A stretch of 64,000 bases of DNA from Alphaproteobacteria bacterium. Lineage in GTDB: Bacteria; Pseudomonadota; Alphaproteobacteria; UBA7985; JAUIBT01. The position numbers were made by a program, and so were the translations under genes. This document shows positions 49,950 through 60,373 of this stretch, in pieces. The DNA is taken from NCBI GenBank assembly GCA_030428565.1, contig JAUIDR010000008.1, positions 1 to 64,000 on the forward strand, read 5' to 3'. Under the pieces are notes generated by a model, which saw only the letters and a program-made list of their open reading frames with translations, ran no database searches and had not been told where the DNA came from. How positions within the stretch are numbered: position 1 is the first letter of the stretch; every line of letters begins with the position of its first letter.

Positions 49950-52900
49950 ATGACACGCGTCTTAAGCGTCTGGATTGCGATAATTTTCGCGCTGTTGAGT
50001 GCTGCAGCGGCGGCGGTGTTCGTGGTCGTGCCGCGCATCCCGGTTGACCATTTCAAGCCCGAAATCAATGCCAAACTCACCCAGGTACTTGGCCGCCAAG
50101 TTAGCATTGATGGCCCGCTGCGCCTGCGCGTGGTGCCCCAGCTGGCGGTGTCGATCCAAGACGTGAAAATCGAAAATTTTGCTGGTGGATCGCAGCCCCT
50201 GATGGCGCGTATCGAGGCACTCAACCTTCAGGCAAGTTTTTTCCCTTTGTTGCAAGGCAGGATCGACGTTGGCGCCATCGTGCTCAACGAACCGAACATT
50301 TTGCTAGAAGTTGGACGCGACGGGCAAGCCAATTGGAACTTTGAGCCCGACGGCTCAACAGCCAGCACCCAAGACGGCATAACCCAAACTGGCGGCCAGA
50401 CAGGGACACCAAGCAATCCGCAATCTCCCGCTGCCGGTCCCGCGTCGGGGCAAAGCGCGCGCTTGGATCAACAGCTCACGCGGCTCGATATTCGCGATTT
50501 TCGCGTCAATAAGGGCCGCATCACCTACTTGGATCAACGCAGTGGCTACCGCCAAACCCTAGACCTGCCGACCTTGAAAGGTAGCCTGGTGGGCGGCGAA
50601 CAGCGCCTGACCCTTGCAGGCGCGCTCGGCTGGCAGACGCTGCAAATGGAATACGATATCGACGTCTCGCCGATCAGTGCTTTCGTGAGCGGTGGCACGC
50701 TGCAATTGGCCGCCAATCTGAATGCGGACAAGGCGCTGACCAGCAAGGTAAGCGGCCGCCTGCAACTCGCGCCCAGCCTAGGTTTTGAGGGGCAAGTCGA
50801 TATCGCCAGTGACCGCCTGCCCGATCTTTTGGAAATGGTTGGGCTAAAGATCGACCAAGCCCGCGAATTGCGCGGCCCCTTGGCCGCCAAAGGCGACCTC
50901 ATCTTCGTGGACGGTGCTTTTGCCTTTTCCAATGCCAGCTTTTCGGCGGACTTACCCGCGGTGGCGGCAAACTTCAGCGGCCGCCTTGGCTATCAAAGCC
51001 AAGCGCCCAACGCCGCCGGCAACTTTTCCTTGCAGGTCAAAGATGCGGGCAGCCTGGTGGCCTTGGTGCCCGATACGCCCGGCCTGCCGCGCCCGCCCTT
51101 GGACGGCAGCATGAGCGCCGATGGCGATTTGATCCTGGTCGGCCAAGACTTTGATCTGAACAACGCTGCCCTGAATGCCAACTTGAATTGGGGCCAATTG
51201 CAATACGATGGCCAAGTCTCTAAGCGTGCGAGCCTCATCGCCACACAGGGCCAGATCAACGCCGACCTACCTGACCTTGCGCCGATTGTAGATTGGGCGC
51301 GCGGCCTGCAACCAGAGCTTCCCCAGGTCACCGGAACCGCCAAAGCCCAAGGCCAAATTGCTATGTCCGGCACGGATTTTTCTCTGCTCGGCGCCAAGGT
51401 GGAAGCCCGCACCAATCTGGGCGAGCTGCTGTTCAATGGCGACCTACAGAGCGTTGGCGACCAGCGCTACGCCGCGGGCAGCTACGCCGCGCAGGCTGAT
51501 GACTTGCAAGCGCTGTTGGCACTGGTGCCCGCAGGTTTGCTCGATAGTTCGCCTGAGCTGGCACAAGTTAGCGGTTCGTTGCGGGCCTCGGGGCGCCTGC
51601 AAGCCCAAGATCAGCGCATAGAAAGCCGCGAGACGCAGTTGGAAGCCCAAACCTCCTTGGGTTCGGCCGCGATGGGCGGCGATATTTGGTTGGATGCCGC
51701 AGCGGGTCAGAGCCTCGACCAACAACTCGGCCTTGCCATACAGGCCCGCGCTGATATTCCGGCGCTCGACCAAGTCGCAAGCCTGCTCGCACCAGGCCTG
51801 GCGACCGGCTTTGACGAGGCCACGCGTTTGACTTTCGCGAGCAGTATTCAACATGAAAGCGGGGTGAGCGATTTGAGCGGAACGCAATTGGCCTTGTCCA
51901 ACGGCCTTGTCAGCGCCAGTTTTGACGGCCAAGCCCGCTACAGCGCTGAAGAGGTAAAGGCAGAGGGCCAATTGGCTGCCCAAGGCCGATCTTTGCGCGC
52001 CTTGGCCCAGCAATTCGATGTTGAGCTACCGGGCAAACCCGATGTCTACGGCCCCTTTTCGCTGCAAGGCCAGCTTCAGCACGCAACGACCCAGACCCGC
52101 TTTGAGCAAGCCACACTCAACTTGGATGGTATCGCGTTGCGGCTGGCAGCCTTGTTGGATTTGGGGCAAGCCAAACCTTATGTGCAGGCCAATGTCGCGG
52201 CGCCAAAATTGGCGCTCGATCCCTACCTCAGCGCTCAAGACCACGCGCCCTTGGCGGCGGCGCAAGGGGGAGAGCGCAGCGATGCGAACGGCGGCGGCAC
52301 GTGGGATACAGCACCGATCGACTGGTCGGGCCTGCAAGCCTTTAACGGTGATTTTTCACTGAACTCTCAAGGGCTAAGCCTCTATGGATTCGATCTTGAA
52401 CAGGCCGAACTCACCGCGAGCCTGCGCGATGGCCGCCTGCAAGCCGACCTGCCGAGCCTGCGCGCCTATGAAGGCAGCGGCAGCGGCACTTTGGTACTGA
52501 ACGCCCGCGAAGCCGAACCCTCCCTGGCGGTCAAGGCCAAGGTTGCCCAGGTCGATGTCAAGCCGCTGTTCCAAGCGCTGGCTGGGCGCGAAGAGCTGAC
52601 CGGCCGCGGTGATCTTGAAATCGACATTTTGACTTTTGGCATCAACCAGGCCCGCCTCATGTCCAACCTTAAGGGCGTCGCTGATCTTAATTTGCGCGAC
52701 GGCTCGCTGCTGGGGTTTGATGTACCCGCTACGATCGCTACGCTGAAATCGCGCCAGCTAGATCCAGCGCTCGGGCGCACCCGCGTCACCCAATTTAGCG
52801 ATTTGGGCGCGCGCGCTCTGATCGAACAGGGGGTGTTGCGGACCCAAGGCTTTCAGCTCACTTCAGATCAAGTCGCGCTGACCGGCAAGGGGCAAGTGGA

Positions 52901-53411
52901 CTTGGGCAAGCGCACGCTCAATTATCGAATCGAGCCGCGCTTGACGCCAGAATACGTGGAGGCCGAGCGCCTCACACCGGGCATATCCAAGCTGACCCTA
53001 CCCTTGCAGATTTATGGGCCTTGGAATGATTTGCGCATCCAAATGGACCTAACGGGTTTCCTGACCTTGGCCCGCGACAATCCTGAAGCGCTGCTGGATC
53101 TCATCCCACGCGATCTGGCCAAAGACATCTTGCCCAGCGATATAGACCTGGAGTCTGTGGTGGCCGAGCGTCGATTGCAAGCCAACCAACTGCTGGAAGA
53201 AAAAGCGGCGCAAGCCGAAGAGCTGCAACGCCAGGCCGAGGCCGCCGCGGCCCAACGCGCGGCCGAACTGGCCGCTCAAGCTGACCGCTTGCGCGCCGAA
53301 GCAGAGGCACGCGCGCTCGAACAAGCCCAGCAATTGCGTGATGCCCAGCAGTCTCTGGAACAATCGGCGGGCGAAGTTGTGGATAGCCTTTTGGACGGCT
53401 TGTTCCAGTGA
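49950..53411 (+). CDS. AsmA family protein
   Basis: N-terminal TM then VVPRIPVDHFKPEINAKLTQVLGRQVSIDGPLRLRVVPQLAVSIQDVKIEN; C-terminal LRTQGFQLTSDQVALTGKGQVDLGKRTLNYRIEPRL. Confidence 0.9.
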   Translation: MTRVLSVWIAIIFALLSAAAAAVFVVVPRIPVDHFKPEINAKLTQVLGRQVSIDGPLRLRVVPQLAVSIQDVKIENFAGGSQPLMARIEALNLQASFFPLLQGRIDVGAIVLNEPNILLEVGRDGQANWNFEPDGSTASTQDGITQTGGQTGTPSNPQSPAAGPASGQSARLDQQLTRLDIRDFRVNKGRITYLDQRSGYRQTLDLPTLKGSLVGGEQRLTLAGALGWQTLQMEYDIDVSPISAFVSGGTLQLAANLNADKALTSKVSGRLQLAPSLGFEGQVDIASDRLPDLLEMVGLKIDQARELRGPLAAKGDLIFVDGAFAFSNASFSADLPAVAANFSGRLGYQSQAPNAAGNFSLQVKDAGSLVALVPDTPGLPRPPLDGSMSADGDLILVGQDFDLNNAALNANLNWGQLQYDGQVSKRASLIATQGQINADLPDLAPIVDWARGLQPELPQVTGTAKAQGQIAMSGTDFSLLGAKVEARTNLGELLFNGDLQSVGDQRYAAGSYAAQADDLQALLALVPAGLLDSSPELAQVSGSLRASGRLQAQDQRIESRETQLEAQTSLGSAAMGGDIWLDAAAGQSLDQQLGLAIQARADIPALDQVASLLAPGLATGFDEATRLTFASSIQHESGVSDLSGTQLALSNGLVSASFDGQARYSAEEVKAEGQLAAQGRSLRALAQQFDVELPGKPDVYGPFSLQGQLQHATTQTRFEQATLNLDGIALRLAALLDLGQAKPYVQANVAAPKLALDPYLSAQDHAPLAAAQGGERSDANGGGTWDTAPIDWSGLQAFNGDFSLNSQGLSLYGFDLEQAELTASLRDGRLQADLPSLRAYEGSGSGTLVLNAREAEPSLAVKAKVAQVDVKPLFQALAGREELTGRGDLEIDILTFGINQARLMSNLKGVADLNLRDGSLLGFDVPATIATLKSRQLDPALGRTRVTQFSDLGARALIEQGVLRTQGFQLTSDQVALTGKGQVDLGKRTLNYRIEPRLTPEYVEAERLTPGISKLTLPLQIYGPWNDLRIQMDLTGFLTLARDNPEALLDLIPRDLAKDILPSDIDLESVVAERRLQANQLLEEKAAQAEELQRQAEAAAAQRAAELAAQADRLRAEAEARALEQAQQLRDAQQSLEQSAGEVVDSLLDGLFQ

Positions 53412-53435
53412 AGCTGGAACGGCTGGGCTAGCAGA

Positions 53436-54131
53436 CTAGAACTTGCTAATCCGGCCCTTGGCATCGCGCCCCGCGCGCCCAGACGCCTTGAGCGCTTCCA
53501 TCGCCTCAATGACCAGGCGGTCATAGCTAGCCTCGGCGCCGAAGACCACATAGTCGCCAATAGCGAATATCTCGCAATCATTCGGGCGGCCCAAGTTTCG
53601 CGCCGTGGCTTCGCAGGCGGTCAAGGCGCCGTCAATCGCGGTCGCGACGCGCTCGTGCGCCACCGAAAACGCCGCGACGGGTCGCGCGTTGAGGCCAGAT
53701 ACGCTGACCGCAAAAGCCTTGACGTCGCGAAAACGGCTGTAGGCCTGCCATTGAACCTGCAAGGCCGGTGGCAGATAGACCAGTCGATTTAACCGCTGAT
53801 CCAGAACGGCGATATCTTGAGGCTTTATCATGGGCTTAGGCGGCGGACTGGCCGGGGCCGCTGAGCTTGCTGGTGCGGCAGAACCTACAGGCCCACTTTG
53901 TTGCCCGCTGCCCGACACAGGCGCCGTGATCGCCAATCGCTGGGGCTTAGTGATCGGCTTGGGCGCGTTCGCCCGCGCGACTTCGCTGGCTAATCCCAGC
54001 AAGACAAGCCCCGCGAGCAGCACGAAAGCCAGTCGCCACACCGCAAACAACCAAGCGGCGCCGGGCTTGCCGCCCGCCTGTTGGCTTGCCGTCGCGTGTT
54101 GCGCTCTCATCATGTCGCTGCCCTGTCGCAC
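53436..54131 (-). CDS. hypothetical membrane-anchored protein
   Basis: N-terminal TM (LFAVWRLAFVLLAGLVLLGLA), Pro/Ala-rich linker, globular C-terminus; no family recognised. Confidence 0.55.
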   Translation of the reverse strand: MRQGSDMMRAQHATASQQAGGKPGAAWLFAVWRLAFVLLAGLVLLGLASEVARANAPKPITKPQRLAITAPVSGSGQQSGPVGSAAPASSAAPASPPPKPMIKPQDIAVLDQRLNRLVYLPPALQVQWQAYSRFRDVKAFAVSVSGLNARPVAAFSVAHERVATAIDGALTACEATARNLGRPNDCEIFAIGDYVVFGAEASYDRLVIEAMEALKASGRAGRDAKGRISKF

Positions 54132-54545
54132 TCTGGATTCCCCGCTGCGGGATCGCTGCTTCTCTAACGTCTCAGTGATTTGATCCCAACGCCCCCGTTC
54201 TCATATTGCAAAGACCGGCAAGGCGCGATAACAATCGTCCCCCATCGTGTCAATCCGCACGCGCGCTTTATCTGGTCGGCAGCCTAAGCAAAATCGTCGC
54301 CCGATGACCTTGGGCCGCCCACTTCGGTCAGCCCCTATGCGCCGACGGCGCTCTTGCAAGAGGGGCAAACACCCCGCAAGCGTAGCGAAGGGAAGGACGC
54401 AATGGCCGTTAAGAGGATTGGAACCTGCCATCCAGACCAAGAATCGAGGCTGCAACCCGGCCCATATCAACCTTGTTGGTGAGGCCCCAGCGCCTCGCCC
54501 AATGAGTCCCAAATTTCGCCCTGCGTACGCTAAAGAGCTTATCTT

Positions 54546-56402
54546 ATGCCCCTTCTTATTGATTGTTCCCTGGCCCCTCGCCGATCAGCCCGCAACCCAT
54601 TGATGCCACAAGGCTTGTGCGTTGTTCGCAAATTGGGTCTCGCTGCGGGCTTGGCCCTGGGTCTTGGAACAGCCACTTTTGGCTTACTGACCCCGGTCAG
54701 CACTATTGCGGCGCCGGTCATTGATACCCAGCTTGCCGAAGAGACCTTGATCTCTGCGCTCAAGGACTTCGTGGGCTCGAATGGCACCAGTGATGCCCAG
54801 CGCTACGATGTTGAAAAGAGCAAGCTCAAAGCGCTCTACCAAGACCGCGACTATCGCCCTGTATGGCTGCCGGAGCGCCGCTGGTCTCCGAAGGTCAAAG
54901 ATCTGATGACCGCTGCTGCGCTCAGCAAGCGCGAGGGCCTCAACCCGGCCCACTACGATGTCAGCGCCTTGACCGCGAGCCTGCCGGATAGCGATGATGC
55001 CATCGCCGAGACCGACTACCTTTTGACCGCGGCCTATATGAGCTTGACCCGCGATTTCGATGAAGGCCGCTATAACTTCCGTTACACCATCAACCTTGCC
55101 GATGTCGCAGGCGAAGGCCTTGAAGCGCCACATCTGCTGGCTTGGCTGGACTCGCGGCTGCCCAAGTCCCGCTACTACCTTGATCTGCGTAAAGCGCTGC
55201 AGCAGTACCAAAATATCGTGGCGCATGGCGACTTTCCCGAAATCGATGAGACCGAAATCCTGAAGCCGGGCATGGAGCACCCCAACGTCGCCGCATTGCG
55301 CGATAAGCTGATCTTGATGGGTGACTTAAAAGCGCCCAATCCGCTTGACCAGGTCGGCGATGACGGCGATCTAAGCGCCGAGCAAATCAACCACAGCCTG
55401 TCACCCAGCGCTGCCAGCAGCGGCGAGCAAGCGGCCGCCATGCAGGACCAGCTGGCGACCAACGGCGATGACGCTGGCCTTCCGGCGCACAGCGAGCAGA
55501 CCCGCGTCATGACCGCCAAAGCCCAGGCCAGCAATCCAAATTACTTCGATGAGGCCCTGGCCGATGCGGTCAAACACTTCCAAGTGCGCCACAATCTGAG
55601 CCCGGATGCGGTGGTCGGCCCCAACACCTTCAAGCACCTGAACACCTCGGCTGAATACCGTGTCTTGCAGATCAAGGCCAACATGGAGCGCCTGCGTTGG
55701 GAGTTCGATCCGACCGGCAATCGCTATATCCGCGTCAACATGGGCGACTATACCCTGCGCGCGTATCGCGACGGCCAAGAGGCCCTAACCATGCCGGTCG
55801 TCATCGGTAAGCCTAAGCGCCCCACACCGGTCATCGCCGACCAGGTCGTGACGCTTAAGTTCCGCCCCGATTGGACCGTGCCCAAAACCATCTTCAACCA
55901 AGACTACCTGCCCAACATGCTGGCCAACCCCTATTACCCAGCCAACAAGGGGTTGGAAATGTACTTCAACGGCCGCTTGATCGACCCGGCGACAGCGGCG
56001 CGGCGCGGCCTGCTTCAGCACGTGACCCTGCGTCAACCGCCAAGCGATCGCGGTGCCCTGGGCGGCGTGCGTTTTAGCTTGACCAACGATCTTTCAATCT
56101 ATCTGCACGACACCCCGTCTAAGAGCCTGTTTGGCCACGCCACCCGCGCCTATTCTTCGGGTTGCGTGCGCGTGGGCAAGCCCGCCGACTTGGCCGAGTT
56201 TATTTTGGACGATCAAGGCGGATGGCCAATGTCGAAGATTCGCCGCTACATGAGCGAAGGCGACACCCGCTATGTCAAAGTCAAAGACCCGGTGCCGGTC
56301 TTCTTGTCTTACATTACCGTCTGGGTTGACGACGATGGGACATTGCGCTTCCAGGATGATTTTTACAGCTACGACAACGAGCTTATCCTGAACTTTCTCT
56401 AA
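54546..56402 (+). CDS. L,D-transpeptidase (YcbB/LdtD-type) with PG-binding domain
   Basis: YQDRDYRPVWL...FQVRHNLSPDAVVGPNTFKHLN...RNYSSGCVRVGKPADLAEFIL-type catalytic motif (YSSGCVRVGKP). Confidence 0.9.
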   Translation: MPLLIDCSLAPRRSARNPLMPQGLCVVRKLGLAAGLALGLGTATFGLLTPVSTIAAPVIDTQLAEETLISALKDFVGSNGTSDAQRYDVEKSKLKALYQDRDYRPVWLPERRWSPKVKDLMTAAALSKREGLNPAHYDVSALTASLPDSDDAIAETDYLLTAAYMSLTRDFDEGRYNFRYTINLADVAGEGLEAPHLLAWLDSRLPKSRYYLDLRKALQQYQNIVAHGDFPEIDETEILKPGMEHPNVAALRDKLILMGDLKAPNPLDQVGDDGDLSAEQINHSLSPSAASSGEQAAAMQDQLATNGDDAGLPAHSEQTRVMTAKAQASNPNYFDEALADAVKHFQVRHNLSPDAVVGPNTFKHLNTSAEYRVLQIKANMERLRWEFDPTGNRYIRVNMGDYTLRAYRDGQEALTMPVVIGKPKRPTPVIADQVVTLKFRPDWTVPKTIFNQDYLPNMLANPYYPANKGLEMYFNGRLIDPATAARRGLLQHVTLRQPPSDRGALGGVRFSLTNDLSIYLHDTPSKSLFGHATRAYSSGCVRVGKPADLAEFILDDQGGWPMSKIRRYMSEGDTRYVKVKDPVPVFLSYITVWVDDDGTLRFQDDFYSYDNELILNFL

Positions 56403-56529
56403 TTAAACGGGAAACCTGCCCAATCTTGCCTTAATCTAGCGCATAGTCCTGCACAGGGGCTTGTGATAAATTCAGCATTGTCCCAGTGATTTTTGTTTGT
56501 GACTTTGAGCTAGGGTAGACGAGGCAAGC

Positions 56530-58749
56530 TTGAGTATCGCCAAAGGCCGTTTTCGCTTGAGTTCGGGCGCGCCCGCCGATGACATCGGCAGGCGGCCAGG
56601 TACGACCTATTCCCCACGGCAAATGGCGGGCGAGACGAAAGTGGACCCCAGTGTCATCACCAGTGCCACGCCCAGTACCAACCTCAACGCAGATCAGTGG
56701 CCCGACAACTGGCCCCAGCCGCTCTGTGACGACTCGCATGGTGGCATGGGCATGGCTGGCATGGGTGGCATGGGAAACACGGCCCACCCCGCCGTCGCGC
56801 CAACTTACAATACCCACCAAGACCCCAGCGCGCTGTTGTCTCCCGACCGGTCGACACCGCCTTGGCGTAGCAGCTATGCCGAGCTAGGCACCCCGACCGC
56901 CCTGCCCCAAGATGACGATGTCCCCCAGCCCGATTGGGCCTATGGCTATGACGAAGAAGCGGCGAGCGTTTCGGCGCCGGACGGTCAGCCAGGGCCGTAT
57001 CCAGCCGCCAGCTTCGATGATTGGCCTGAGCACACCACAAGCTGGAAGCGGCAGCCCCCACTAGACGGCGACGATGACGCCCGCTACGACGACACCCGCT
57101 ACGATGACAGACTCTACCACGATACCCCAAACTGGGCCGACAGCCATGCCGAAGCCACTTATGGCTTTGAGGCCGCCCCTTTCTTAGACAATCACAGGGA
57201 TTACCACGACTACCTTGGCGGTGAAGCGGCATACGTTTGGCCCCACAATCCGCACGACGAGGCCAGAGCGTATGGTGAGACCAGCGCGTATGACGAGATC
57301 AGGGCGTATGACACCGCCAGGGCCTTCGACGCTGCGGGCTGCTATGGCCAAGACAGCGGTTTTGATTCGCGCTACCAAGCCTACCCGGACAGCGACAGTT
57401 CGGCGGTCCCGTTAGAACAGGCCTGGCCCGGCGATGCTTGGGCTTACCAAGAGCCGCAGGCTTGGCCCCAGCAAGATTGGCCCCAGCAAGATCGGCAAAG
57501 CAACGACGACCGCGAGGCCACGGCCTGGGTTGATGGTCCCAAGCAAGCACAGCACTGGTCCGAGCAGCTGTTGGTGCCGCCTTCGGCCTCACACCGATCG
57601 CCGCAGTCTTCACCCCAGCACATAGAATTTGGGGCCATGCCGCCACCGCCCGAGGCCCAAGCGCCGCAAAGCCCAGCGCGACGGGTCGCGCTGATGGGCT
57701 TGTCAGGGCTCGGCTTTTTGGGCCTGGGTGGCGCGGCAACATTCGGCTTCATGTCGGCCTTCAAAGGCCCAGCTCTGGCGCTCGGCCAGCGCGATGCTCT
57801 GACGACGGCCGCAACAGCAAACAGCAATCCCTGGCTCAAACCGATCTCGACATACGCCTTGGAGCAAGCTGAAGCCCTTGAATACCTGGACCGCGAGTCC
57901 GAGCGTCCAAGCTTTGCTGGCGAGGCACGCCCTGCCCGGCTGCAGCTCGCCTCACTGAGCCCAGAGATGCAGGCCAATGTGCCCGCGGCCTTACCGCTGC
58001 CGAGCGCAAAGACAACGCCTATATCGCCGCTGCCCCGCTCCAAGCCGCAATCGGTTGAGCGCAGCGCGCTCGCCTGGGCTAAGAACCAGCCCGGGACGGA
58101 AGCGGAAGCGGACTTGGACGCCATGATCGCGCGCCTCAGCCAAGAGCTGCCAGACCCGGCTAAGATCGCCGCCCCACCAGCCAAGGCAGCCACGCAGACG
58201 GCCAAGCGCTCACCGCAGTCCGCTGACGGCGACAGCAGCGCTGTTTCGCGCCCTGCCCTCAATGCGCGCGGAGAACGCGTTCGCTTGCGCAATGTTCATA
58301 ATGGGGAAGAAATCTTGCTGGCGCATCGGGGGCGCAGCGGCGCTCTCGACCCAATTGCGGTGGCTGAGCTGGAACACTTCATGCGCGATTGGCGCAACGA
58401 TGAGACCCGGCGCATGGATTTGGCGCTGTATGATCTTTTGGCGCGCCTAGCACCAGGCCAGGACTTGCAAGTCATCTCCGCCTACCGCTCGCCCCAGACC
58501 AACGCCATGTTGAGGGCGCGTTCGGGTGGTGTGGCCAAGAACTCCTATCACCTGCGCGGACAGGCGATCGACATCAGTCCGTCGAAACAAGGGCTAGAAG
58601 ACTTCTATCACAACGCCCTGCGCTTGAATGCGGGCGGTGTCGGCTATTATCCTGGATCCGATTTTATCCACGTCGATACAGGGCCGGTGCGCGAATGGCC
58701 GTCGCGCTATAAGGCTGGCGCCCAAAAGTATCGCCGCGGCCTCGCCTAG
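56530..58749 (+). CDS. DUF882/M15-family murein peptidase with a very long acidic, Tyr/Asp-rich N-terminal region and internal TM segment
   Basis: C-terminal QVISAYRSPQTNAMLRARSGGVAKNSYHLRGQAIDISPSKQGLEDFYHNALRLNAGGVGYYPGSDFIHVDTGPVREW; TM VALMGLSGLGFLGLGGAATFGFM. TTG start is uncertain. Confidence 0.8.
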   Translation: MSIAKGRFRLSSGAPADDIGRRPGTTYSPRQMAGETKVDPSVITSATPSTNLNADQWPDNWPQPLCDDSHGGMGMAGMGGMGNTAHPAVAPTYNTHQDPSALLSPDRSTPPWRSSYAELGTPTALPQDDDVPQPDWAYGYDEEAASVSAPDGQPGPYPAASFDDWPEHTTSWKRQPPLDGDDDARYDDTRYDDRLYHDTPNWADSHAEATYGFEAAPFLDNHRDYHDYLGGEAAYVWPHNPHDEARAYGETSAYDEIRAYDTARAFDAAGCYGQDSGFDSRYQAYPDSDSSAVPLEQAWPGDAWAYQEPQAWPQQDWPQQDRQSNDDREATAWVDGPKQAQHWSEQLLVPPSASHRSPQSSPQHIEFGAMPPPPEAQAPQSPARRVALMGLSGLGFLGLGGAATFGFMSAFKGPALALGQRDALTTAATANSNPWLKPISTYALEQAEALEYLDRESERPSFAGEARPARLQLASLSPEMQANVPAALPLPSAKTTPISPLPRSKPQSVERSALAWAKNQPGTEAEADLDAMIARLSQELPDPAKIAAPPAKAATQTAKRSPQSADGDSSAVSRPALNARGERVRLRNVHNGEEILLAHRGRSGALDPIAVAELEHFMRDWRNDETRRMDLALYDLLARLAPGQDLQVISAYRSPQTNAMLRARSGGVAKNSYHLRGQAIDISPSKQGLEDFYHNALRLNAGGVGYYPGSDFIHVDTGPVREWPSRYKAGAQKYRRGLA

Positions 58750-58856
58750 ACGTCACCTGCTACCGGGCGCCCTGCTTTTGCTAGGCAACGAGCGGTGTGA
58801 AGCCAACACTCTGGGTAAAGCGAAGTAAGCGGCGCTCCGCCAGAGCCCGGTAGGCT

Positions 58857-60083
58857 TTAGAACTCAACGGTAATCGAAGCGCTGGCGACCCAGTCTCGGC
58901 GCTCTTTGCCCAAGAAAATGGGGTCGTTAAGATTGAAGCCTTGGCCTGACAGACCACCAGCGGCTTCAGAAAACAAATTCAGAAAAACACTGTCGCCAGA
59001 GGTGTTACTGGCTGAGTCGCTGTCAAGCGACGCAGCACCAATCGAGAAGGTCAAACCGTCGGCGAGTTCATAGCTTGCGCCGACAAAAGCATTGGTCTCA
59101 TATTCTTCGCCACTTCGATCCACAACCAGAACCGGCAAAGGTACCGTGTTTCGAACATAGCTCCGCGCTCCGTGACGAATCTCCGTTTCGACCCCGCCAC
59201 CAATGGTCAGGGCCCCAAGGTCATATTGGATACCGCTGGCAATGTACTAGCTGGTGTAGCCAATTTCCTCCATGGCGTAGTCAACCCCGAAAGAAAGCCC
59301 GCCGACAGCCGCAGCAAGCGACGCAGCCAAGCTCTCTTCGCCAGCGGACAGTCCAAGATTGACATCGACGCCACCGACGACGGCGCCGTACCCCAGCCCA
59401 AGTGCCCAATTGGAATCGTCGTCGAGCGAGGCTTCAAAATCCACGCCAGCGAAGCTGTTGCTATAGAATAGCTGCGCTTTTTCTAGGTTATCATAGGCCC
59501 CGAATTCCAGCGCGCCCGGTGCCAAATAGGGAACGTTAAGCTGGTTGCTAGCCAAGCCGGCCGAGCCGGTGTCCCCGAGTTTGATATTACCCAGCGCCGA
59601 GTTCACAAACACATAGCCGTCATTGAACCCAACGGCGTTAGGGCCGAGGTAGTCATTTTTTTGCAGAAGATCGAGGGCATCTTGATCACTGACTCCTAAA
59701 CTGACCTCCAATAGGGATGCTAGAAATCCGCTGAGCTGATCTGCCTTTTCAAGCTCTCGATCCGAGGAATAGAAATCCAGCTCCAGGTGGGCACCGTACT
59801 CCAACCCGCTTTTGGTCGCGTTCGCGTAGTCAAAATTCAGCCTAGCGTCCGTTCCAAAATCAAGATTTTCAACGCCACCAACACTGGCAATTAAGGCCGG
59901 ATCAGGCAGATCGAAGATGTCCCAATCGGGATCAGAGACCCGTTCAAGATCATAAGCGGAGCCATAGGCCGCTTCAAAGCTGACAAAACCGCTTACGATC
60001 AGATCCTGGGTGTTGGCAGCGCTCGAAAAGCCAGCCAAAGCCGCTCCGACAAGGGCACAGCCCCAGGCATTGATTCTGTTCAT
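58857..60083 (-). pseudogene. Gram-negative porin interrupted by one in-frame TAG (59247-59249)
   Basis: Signal MNRINAWGCALVGAALAGFSSAANTQD; porin-like beta repeats continue in the same frame on both sides of TAG (GYTS*YIASGIQYDLGALTIGGGVETEIRH...) to C-terminal SASITVEF. Confidence 0.85.
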
Positions 60084-60373
60084 TTGAATAGTCTCAATTA
60101 TGCTTATCGAGACTCTTTCTAGACACCATTCGCAACGAGGTCCATTCGATAACGTCAATCACACGCTTAAATTGCAATAGCGTTGCATAAATACCACACG
60201 CCGCAAAGATTCGTGGCGCTAACATTCCCGCCATCTCGGCACATATATGTATTTGATAATAATGGATGAATCGATTTGCCGAAAGCTGAACTGCAAAAAG
60301 ACGATTTCCAAGGCCACGATGAGGTTAAGACCAAGGTGGCAATCATCGATACGGCAACGAGGCTCGAGCTCAA

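Noticed and set aside
57444-58292. 282-aa minus-strand ORF opposite the DUF882 gene
   Set aside because: Ser/Ala/Arg-rich shadow ORF; the plus frame has the TM and peptidase domain.
60167-60373. 68-aa minus-strand ORF between the porin and ychF
   Set aside because: Short, AT-rich, no RBS or family evidence.
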